A DNA stretch of 10,976 bases from Oligoflexia bacterium (GTDB lineage: Bacteria; Bdellovibrionota; UBA1018). The stretch lies in the NCBI GenBank assembly GCA_903928955.1, contig CAIYTD010000344.1:1-10976 (forward strand), given 5' to 3'. Positions 6,221 to 10,976 of the stretch are shown here, piece after piece. The notes beneath the pieces were generated by a model. The model was not told the origin of the DNA. It saw nothing but the letters and a program-made list of their open reading frames with translations, and did not search any database. Within the stretch, counting starts at the first letter, position 1. Every line of letters starts with the position of its first letter. The position numbers and the translations under genes were made by a program.

Positions 6221-6414
6221 GCGCAATGAATTATCAGGAAGAAATTGCAATTGGAATAGTCTTATTGGTTTTGCTACGCAGTATTTCAAAGTTTTTTAGA
6301 GAGTACTTAGCTGCTCCACTTTCTATTTATTTGTTGAAATTAGGATATGTTAAATGGGCAATTTGGGTGAGGAAAAAAACACCACCGCCTTCGGTATGCT
6401 TAAATTGCAAGTGA
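6217..6414 (+). CDS. Small FeoB-linked membrane protein with C-terminal CxxC
   Basis: Sixty-five residues from an ATG that overlaps the feoB stop codon (ATGA); a second in-frame ATG at 6226 is also possible, with AGGAT upstream. A hydrophobic helix (10-20, IAIGIVLLVLL) is followed by an amphipathic, basic region (R21-K54) with a second weakly hydrophobic stretch. A proline run then leads to C61-L-N-C64 one residue from the end. Position, size, membrane helix and terminal cysteine pair recall the FeoB-associated cysteine-rich membrane proteins and the role of FeoC, but I see no clear sequence match to either. It is most likely an accessory subunit of the Feo system; metal binding by CxxC is inference. 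Confidence 0.65.
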   Translation: MSAMNYQEEIAIGIVLLVLLRSISKFFREYLAAPLSIYLLKLGYVKWAIWVRKKTPPPSVCLNCK

Positions 6415-6436
6415 TAGCAATAGATAGGAGTCATCC

Positions 6437-7147
6437 GTGATAGAAAAGAAAACTGTCATTATTCATTCGGGTGGAATGGACTCAAGTTTGTGTTTGGCGC
6501 AAGCGATTTATGAATTTGGTCGTGAAAATGTTCTCAGTTTAAGTTTTTCTTACCATCAGCGACATTCTGAAGAACTAAAACGAGCTAAAATCATTTGCGA
6601 TACATGGGGGGTAGATCATGTTTTATTAGATATAAACTGTTTAAGTCAGATTACTGAAAATTCATTGACTAGGCATTCACTGCCAGTCTTAAGTCGAAAA
6701 AAGGGTGCTTCACCTAATAGTTTGGTTGTAGGTCGTAATGGATTGATGGCTAGGATTGGGGCAATTCAGGCAAATAGTCTTAAGGCCCATTCTATTTATA
6801 TGGGGATCCTTCAAGCTGAAACTGCTCATTCAGGATATCGCGATTGTAGCCGAGCCTATATGGATAAAATGGAAGAGATTTTAAAAATGGATTTGGATGA
6901 TCCGCTTTTTGAAATTCGTACTCCATTGGTTGATATGTCAAAAGCACAGACTATGGAATTAGGATATCAATTAGGAGTGCTTGATTTTTTATTAGAGACT
7001 ACAATTACTTGTTATGAAGGAATGGATAAAATAGGTTGTAGAATTTGTCCTTCTTGCATTCTGAGAAATCAGGGAATTGTGGAGTTTTTAAATCGGAATC
7101 CCGAGATCAGTTTGAGGAATTCCTGTTACTTAGAGATTCTACATTGA
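6437..7147 (+). CDS. queC: 7-cyano-7-deazaguanine (preQ0) synthase QueC
   Basis: A 236-residue cytoplasmic ATP-dependent enzyme that turns 7-carboxy-7-deazaguanine plus ammonia into preQ0, the precursor of queuosine in tRNA. The N-terminal PP-loop is SGGMDS (11-16). SYHQRHSEEL follows the family's DYGQRH, and the VVGRN segment replaces the usual VPGRN. Zinc is bound by C192 and the GCRICPSC cluster (C201, C204, C207), followed by the typical LRNQG. It starts at GTG with TAGGAG at 6425-6430. No other queuosine gene is in the window, so it may be read from the feo transcript 22 bases upstream or from its own promoter. Its last 41 bases overlap the convergent exbD, and its tail of about 15 residues extends past the usual family end. 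Confidence 0.95.
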   Translation: MIEKKTVIIHSGGMDSSLCLAQAIYEFGRENVLSLSFSYHQRHSEELKRAKIICDTWGVDHVLLDINCLSQITENSLTRHSLPVLSRKKGASPNSLVVGRNGLMARIGAIQANSLKAHSIYMGILQAETAHSGYRDCSRAYMDKMEEILKMDLDDPLFEIRTPLVDMSKAQTMELGYQLGVLDFLLETTITCYEGMDKIGCRICPSCILRNQGIVEFLNRNPEISLRNSCYLEILH

Positions 7148-7538
7148 GAGCAAAGTGGGTGATTCCTACTTGTCTCAGAGCATCCATGAGACGAATGACG
7201 ATTCCGTGTGGAGTGTTTTCATCCGCGTTAATCACTGCTGTTTCTTGACTTGCTTGGGTATTTAAATGATTGAGACGTTGTTGAAGAGTGGTCCAGCTCA
7301 TAGATTCTTTGTTCCAAAGTAAATTTCCTTCTTTGCCTAGAGTAAACGTTAGAGAGCTTTTTTGAGCTTGTTCACCTGACTTTGCTTTGGGTAATTGGAT
7401 TTTAATAGCACCTTGGTAAAGTGCAGGGGCTGTGATCATAAAAATAATGAGGAGCACGAGTACTACATCGACGAGTGGAGTAATATTAATTCCTGAAAAA
7501 ATCTCATCCTCTCCAGAAGATCCAAAACTTCCTGCCAT
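7107..7538 (-). CDS. exbD: ExbD/TolR-type proton channel subunit
   Basis: A 143-residue inner-membrane protein with one transmembrane helix and a periplasmic domain. The helix starts at INITPLVDVVLVLLIIFMIT (17-36) and contains the conserved proton-carrying aspartate D24. A periplasmic tail follows, with QLPKA after the helix and VINADENTPHGIVIRLMDAL (residues 103-122) as family marks. It works with the ExbB-type protein encoded 12 bases upstream, converting proton flow into force on a TonB- or TolA-like partner. No such partner is visible here, so ExbD and TolR cannot be told apart. AGGA on the minus strand lies about a dozen bases before the ATG. The end overlaps queC on the opposite strand by 41 bases. 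Confidence 0.92.
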   Translation of the reverse strand: MAGSFGSSGEDEIFSGINITPLVDVVLVLLIIFMITAPALYQGAIKIQLPKAKSGEQAQKSSLTFTLGKEGNLLWNKESMSWTTLQQRLNHLNTQASQETAVINADENTPHGIVIRLMDALRQVGITHFALNVESLSNRNSSN

Positions 7539-7550
7539 TTTGTATATATC

Positions 7551-8195
7551 CTATTTTGTTTGAGATAGTTTTCCGATGAGAAAGCATTTTAGAGCTTCTG
7601 CCTCAACCAGAGCAGCTTTAACCCGACGTTGAAATAAGTTAAAAGCAACTACTGCAGGGATTGCAACAAGGAGTCCGACTGCTGTTGCTACTAAAGCTTC
7701 AGATATGCCAGAAGTTACAGTTTGAGCGCCGCCAGTTTCTTGAGAAAGATCATGAAACGCCTTAATAATGCCTAAAACTGTTCCAAATAACCCTATAAAA
7801 GGGGCATTGCTTCCAATCGTTGCTAAGTAGGAAAGATTTCGATCCCATTCTAATCGTGCTCGAAGCACTGCATCTTGAGCAATTTCTCCTAAAATCTCTC
7901 CTTTCGCAGAAGGGTGACATAAAAGCGCATAGGCCATTTCAGCTTCTAGGTCCCGGGGTGATTGGGTTTGCTGTACTGTCCTTAATTCTGCAAGCTGAGA
8001 AGCATGGCTTAGTGCTCCTGCTGTGGTAGATTGGCGAATAGCTTTTCTAAATTCTAGTAAGCCCCGTGAGGCTCGCTGATAAAATTGAAAGCGTTCGAAA
8101 ATGATGGCTACTGAGAAAACAGAGAGTAGCAAAAGCAAGTAAAGTACCCATTCAGCACCCAGTAATGACATTCCTAAAAAGAGTTTTGAGAGCAT
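7551..8195 (-). CDS. exbB: ExbB/TolQ/MotA-family proton channel protein
   Basis: A 214-residue inner-membrane protein, the pentameric partner of ExbD. TM1 lies at about 12-34 (GAEWVLYLLLLLSVFSVAII). A cytoplasmic region follows, then the long TM2-TM3 block with the hallmark LATIGSNAPFIGLFGTVLGI and SEALVATAVGLLVAIPAVVA. Those segments form the channel around the ExbD aspartate. The gene is first in a two-gene unit with exbD. It is divergent from kamA with 104 bases between the starts. The ribosome-binding site before the chosen ATG is weak; an in-frame ATG eight codons on (MSLLGAEW) has AGGA immediately before it, too close to be normal. TolQ rather than ExbB remains possible. Confidence 0.92.
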   Translation of the reverse strand: MLSKLFLGMSLLGAEWVLYLLLLLSVFSVAIIFERFQFYQRASRGLLEFRKAIRQSTTAGALSHASQLAELRTVQQTQSPRDLEAEMAYALLCHPSAKGEILGEIAQDAVLRARLEWDRNLSYLATIGSNAPFIGLFGTVLGIIKAFHDLSQETGGAQTVTSGISEALVATAVGLLVAIPAVVAFNLFQRRVKAALVEAEALKCFLIGKLSQTK

Positions 8196-8286
8196 CTTTA
8201 AAAGCTACACCGACTTGGGTTCCAAATACAAACTCAAAGCATGAAGCTCCGATTTACAAGCATTTTTAAATCTGGCAGTCTGCAAA

Positions 8287-8294
8287 GGGGGGGG
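8287..8294 (+). repeat. G8 homopolymer in the kamA ribosome-binding region
   Basis: Eight consecutive G bases (AAAGGGGGGGGTG) form the ribosome-binding site of kamA and end five bases before its ATG at 8300. A tract of this length is prone to slippage, and gain or loss of a base would change the match to 16S rRNA and the spacing to the start. Length variation itself cannot be seen in one sequence. Confidence 0.7.
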
Positions 8295-8299
8295 TGTGT

Positions 8300-9451
8300 A
8301 TGGCTTTTAATATCGTTACAAAAAATAATGTTCGGGATCGGTTTAAGCGCGCGGTGCGTCCAGAAATTTGGGCGAATAGTGAAGACAAAGATTGGAATAA
8401 TTGGGTTTGGCAACAGCAAAAGCGCATTAAGTCGATGGAGCAATTGGAGAAAGTGATTCATGTGACTGCCGAAGAGCGGGATGCATTCGCTCAATCCAAT
8501 GAAATGTTTAATATGGGGATTACTCCTTACTATGCTTCTTTGATCGATCCAGATGATCCCAACTGTCCTATTCGATTACAGTCAGTACCTAAGTATGGAG
8601 AATTAAACATTTTATCTACTGATTTAGAAGATCCTTTAGGCGAAGAAAGAGATATGCCGGTACCGGGGATCACGCACCGTTATCCCGATCGAGTATTATT
8701 TTATACGACGCATAATTGTCCTGTTTATTGCCGTCATTGCACCCGGAAGCGTAAAGTTTCAGATCCGTCCTCCTCTGCTGCAAACAAGCAGTTGGAAGAT
8801 GGACTTGCTTATATTGAAGCTCATCTAGAAATTAGGGATGTCGTTATATCGGGTGGTGATCCTCTATCGAATTCAGATGAGCGGTTGGAGTACATTTTAT
8901 CTCGTTTGCGGAGTATGGATCATATCGAGGTTTTTCGGATTGGAACAAGAAATTTGGTGACTCTTCCACAGAGAGTGACTCAAAATTTTGCAGATATGCT
9001 TAAAAAATATCATCCTGTTTTTATTCATACCCATTTTAATCATCCCAAAGAATGTACTCAGGAGGCATTTGATGCTTGTACACGTTTGGCAGATGCCGGA
9101 TGTATTTTGCATAATCAAATGGTCTTACTTAAAGGTGTCAATGATCATCCTCAAATCGTAAAAGAACTGAATCATAAATTGTTAATGATGCGAGTGAGAC
9201 CTTATTATATTTATCAATGTGATTTGTCTCAGGGGATTAGTCATTTTAGAACTCCTGTTGAAGTTGGAATTAATATTATTGAAAATCTGAGAGGGTGGAC
9301 GAGTGGAATGGCTGTTCCTCATTTTGTGATCGATGCTCCAGGAGGAGGAGGTAAAATTCCTCTTTTGCCCGAATACGTTGTGAAACATGAAGGTAAAAAA
9401 TGGGTGCTTCGCAATTTTAGGAATGAGCAATTTGAATATATCGAGCCTTAA
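8300..9451 (+). CDS. kamA: Lysine 2,3-aminomutase KamA
   Basis: A 383-residue radical SAM and PLP enzyme that converts L-lysine to beta-lysine. The 4Fe-4S cluster is bound by C140-PVY-C144-RH-C147. VISGGDPL (182-189) is the SAM-binding GGxP-like segment. K352 in DAPGGGGKIPLLP holds PLP. D308 (YQCDLSQG) and D345 (VIDAPGG) match the two aspartates that bind the lysine amino group in the clostridial enzyme, with the same 37-residue spacing; this argues against glutamate 2,3-aminomutase. The N-terminal W-V-W-QQQ region fits KamA rather than the shorter EpmB, which acts on elongation factor P. No beta-lysine acetyltransferase or EpmA gene is nearby, so the fate of the product is unknown. The ATG is preferred over an in-frame GTG two codons upstream, which overlaps the G tract. 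Confidence 0.93.
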   Translation: MAFNIVTKNNVRDRFKRAVRPEIWANSEDKDWNNWVWQQQKRIKSMEQLEKVIHVTAEERDAFAQSNEMFNMGITPYYASLIDPDDPNCPIRLQSVPKYGELNILSTDLEDPLGEERDMPVPGITHRYPDRVLFYTTHNCPVYCRHCTRKRKVSDPSSSAANKQLEDGLAYIEAHLEIRDVVISGGDPLSNSDERLEYILSRLRSMDHIEVFRIGTRNLVTLPQRVTQNFADMLKKYHPVFIHTHFNHPKECTQEAFDACTRLADAGCILHNQMVLLKGVNDHPQIVKELNHKLLMMRVRPYYIYQCDLSQGISHFRTPVEVGINIIENLRGWTSGMAVPHFVIDAPGGGGKIPLLPEYVVKHEGKKWVLRNFRNEQFEYIEP

Positions 9452-9468
9452 GAAAAGTTGGTAGCAGC

Positions 9469-9885
9469 GTGAGGTATGTGAGAAAAAAAGATACATTAGT
9501 TTTTTGGTTACTTTTAGGGGGGGGGGCTTGTGCTACATTGCCTACCCCCTCTCATAAGTCCTTTGAATTTCCAGCAGGGGAGGCATTTATTGGGCATTCA
9601 GTGAGTCGTCCTTATCAGATTTTAGGTTGGGTAAAATCTAAAGTGAACTTTCTTTCTTTAGATCCAGACAGAGAAGAAAGCGATCTTTGTAAAAATTATT
9701 ATTCAAAATCTGTCCAAGGTCTTGTTCAAATGGCAAAAGATAAAGGCGGTAACGCCGTGATGGATGTACAATCAGTTGTTTTTCTTGAAAATGGGCGCCA
9801 GGAAACCTATTCCACAGCGGAATGTTCAGATGATGGCATGGAAGGGCAAGCCTTAACGCAAGGAATTGCTATTCAGTGGAAGTGA
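9469..9885 (+). CDS. Putative lipoprotein of unknown function
   Basis: A 138-residue protein with a lipoprotein-like signal: basic start (RYVRKK), hydrophobic VFWLLL, then GGGA and C21. The lipobox is poor because glycine, encoded by a run of ten G bases, occupies the -3 position where leucine is usual. The mature part has RPYQILGWVKSKVNF, a Q-MAKDKGGNAVMDVQSVVFL segment and ECSDDGMEGQALTQGIAI. The GWVK...(A)xxxGGNAVMDV pattern recalls YbjQ-like folds, but I cannot name a family with confidence. The GTG start has only a weak ribosome-binding site; GTG 9478 is a second option. It lies 17 bases after kamA and 59 before the response regulator, all in one direction, so the three may be cotranscribed. 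Confidence 0.65.
   Translation: MRYVRKKDTLVFWLLLGGGACATLPTPSHKSFEFPAGEAFIGHSVSRPYQILGWVKSKVNFLSLDPDREESDLCKNYYSKSVQGLVQMAKDKGGNAVMDVQSVVFLENGRQETYSTAECSDDGMEGQALTQGIAIQWK
9517..9526 (+). repeat. G10 homopolymer inside lipoprotein signal peptide codons
   Basis: Ten consecutive G bases encode the Gly-Gly-Gly before the lipid-attachment cysteine. Losing one base leads to a TGA at 9602-9604, and gaining one leads to a TAA at 9555-9557. Either change would end the protein early. Changes by three bases would only lengthen or shorten the glycine run. This is the sequence form of a phase-variable tract; actual variation is not shown. Confidence 0.75.
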
Positions 9886-9944
9886 TTCCTTTGGATGATT
9901 GTTAAGTTTCTTAATTGAAAACTGCATGGATCCGAAAGGCTTAT

Positions 9945-10976
9945 ATGAACGCCCGGGTACTTGTCGTAGATGATGAAGAATCCATTCGAACTGTAATACA
10001 GCAAAGCCTGGAACGGGAAGGCTATTCTGTTGAAATAGCTAGTAGCGTCCAGGAAGCACTCACTGTTTTTACTCGAATTAAAGGATTAGCTGTTGTTGTC
10101 ACAGATTTACGTATGATTGGCGATGATGGTTTTTCTCTGATTGAACAAGTGAAAAAAAAGGATCCACGAGTTAAGGTGGTCATTCTCAGCGGATTTGGAA
10201 GTAAAGAGGATGCTGTTAAAGCTCTCCGTTATGGGATTTCTGATTTTATAGAGAAACCTTTTCGAATGGGAGAGTTAGTTCAAGCAGTACAAGTCTCTAT
10301 AAAAGAATATGAGCACGACCAGGTTTATTTTGATCGTATCCATCATTTAGAGTCGCGCCTTCAGAGGATAGAAGCTCATTCTCAGGCAGCTTCTTTGTTC
10401 GTCACTCACTCCAAAGGAATGGCAGTTGTCGGTGAGACTCTTGCTATTCTAAAAAAAGAAGCTATTCGAGGGCATCAAGATGAAGTCAATGTGCTCCTAT
10501 TAGGAGAAGCAGGCGTAGGACAAGAAAATATTGCTCATCTAATTTATTTAAATTCAGGTCGGGCAAAAAAAATTTGGATGACTTGTGATTGTTCTCTTTT
10601 TACAGTTGAGCTATTAGAAGTGGAACTTTTTGGTGAGGAAAAATTACAGGAATTTACAGGAATTTTAGAATTGATCCAGGGTGGTACACTTTTTCTTGAA
10701 AATATAGAGATGATGGATTTAACCACTCAGGGAAAACTTTATCGTGTGCTTACTGAAAAAGTCTTTCGGCGGATAGGCTCGAGCGTGGATCGATCTGTTC
10801 AACTGCGTGTGATTGCCACCGCCAATGCAGATATCAGAACACGTGTGAGACAAGGCCATTTTCATAAAGATCTTTTTCAAATTTTGAGTGAAACTACAAT
10901 CTCTATTCCTTCTTTACGGGAAAGAGCAGATGATATTTTGGATTTAGCACGCTATTTGGGTGAAGAGAGTTTTAAA
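9945..10976 (+). CDS. NtrC-like response regulator with degenerate AAA+ domain (3' partial)
   Basis: 344 codons are visible and the gene runs off the right edge; family members are about 450-470 residues, so the DNA-binding end is missing. The receiver (1-120) is intact: acidic pocket D9/D10, phosphorylated D54, S82 and K104. A linker with coiled-coil character follows. From about 150 comes a sigma-54-activator AAA+ domain whose catalytic motifs are all altered. Walker A reads GEAGVGQE with Q193 in place of lysine. The GAFTGA loop reads LQEFTGI (234-240), one residue longer. Walker B reads GGTLFLEN with E252-N253 instead of D-E. The arginine-finger region reads FHKDLFQIL (306-314), lacking both arginines. 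IPSLRERADDI is kept. It probably cannot hydrolyse ATP or drive sigma-54. AAAGG at about 9936 supports the ATG. Confidence 0.88.
   Translation, partial: MNARVLVVDDEESIRTVIQQSLEREGYSVEIASSVQEALTVFTRIKGLAVVVTDLRMIGDDGFSLIEQVKKKDPRVKVVILSGFGSKEDAVKALRYGISDFIEKPFRMGELVQAVQVSIKEYEHDQVYFDRIHHLESRLQRIEAHSQAASLFVTHSKGMAVVGETLAILKKEAIRGHQDEVNVLLLGEAGVGQENIAHLIYLNSGRAKKIWMTCDCSLFTVELLEVELFGEEKLQEFTGILELIQGGTLFLENIEMMDLTTQGKLYRVLTEKVFRRIGSSVDRSVQLRVIATANADIRTRVRQGHFHKDLFQILSETTISIPSLRERADDILDLARYLGEESFK

Noticed and set aside
7045..7248. Plus-strand open frame across the queC-exbD junction
   Set aside because: It overlaps two recognised genes in another frame and has no family resemblance.
8270..8287. 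TGGCA...TGC as a sigma-54 promoter before kamA
   Set aside because: The GG and GC elements are only about seven bases apart, whereas a sigma-54 promoter needs eleven or so between the start of each, so it does not fit.
8234..8494. Minus-strand open frame over the kamA start
   Set aside because: It overlaps conserved KamA coding sequence and lacks a ribosome-binding site.

Overview
The window looks like chromosomal, moderately AT-rich DNA from a Gram-negative bacterium. It carries an ExbB/ExbD proton channel pair, a putative lipoprotein and an NtrC-type regulator. A glycine/arginine-tailed RRM protein lies beside a small basic MAKPGR-type protein, and this pairing is one I associate with Bdellovibrio-like and other delta-proteobacterial lineages. 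The taxonomic guess is inference from gene content only. I saw no tRNA, rRNA, CRISPR array, transposase or phage gene, and no stretch over 300 bases without a gene.

Layout, left to right. (1) 1-118 (-) is the start of a small, very basic protein that runs off the left edge. (2) 306-644 (+) is an RRM RNA-binding protein. Its leader folds into two hairpins, the second of which buries the ribosome-binding site, and a stem-loop terminator follows the gene. (3) 3082-699 (-) is a thrS operon. Threonyl-tRNA synthetase lacks the TGS domain and is interrupted by an in-frame TAA at 1454-1456; its C-terminal remainder (1438-1247) overlaps a DOMON-like gene by one base. (4) 3147-3734 (+) is a YciB/IspZ-like membrane protein. 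(5) 3767-6414 (+) is a tightly overlapping ferrous-iron uptake cluster: an ArsR-family metal sensor, feoA, feoB and a small CxxC membrane protein. (6) 6437-7147 (+) is queC, whose 3' end overlaps the convergent exbD. (7) 8195-7107 (-) is exbB-exbD. (8) 8300 to the right edge (+) holds kamA (lysine 2,3-aminomutase), a putative lipoprotein, and an NtrC-like response regulator cut by the window end.

The iron cluster is the clearest functional unit. The ArsR protein has a complete alpha5-type metal site (D89, H91, H102, E105). A palindrome that could be its operator lies over the probable -10 box and start codon, so autoregulated, metal-controlled expression of feoAB is plausible.

The points most worth a second look are the interrupted thrS, the sequestered ribosome-binding site of the RRM gene, the ArsR-feoAB arrangement, the two long G tracts (G8 before kamA, G10 in the lipoprotein signal peptide) that could slip, and the regulator at the right edge. 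That regulator keeps an intact receiver, but every ATPase motif of its AAA+ domain is degenerate.
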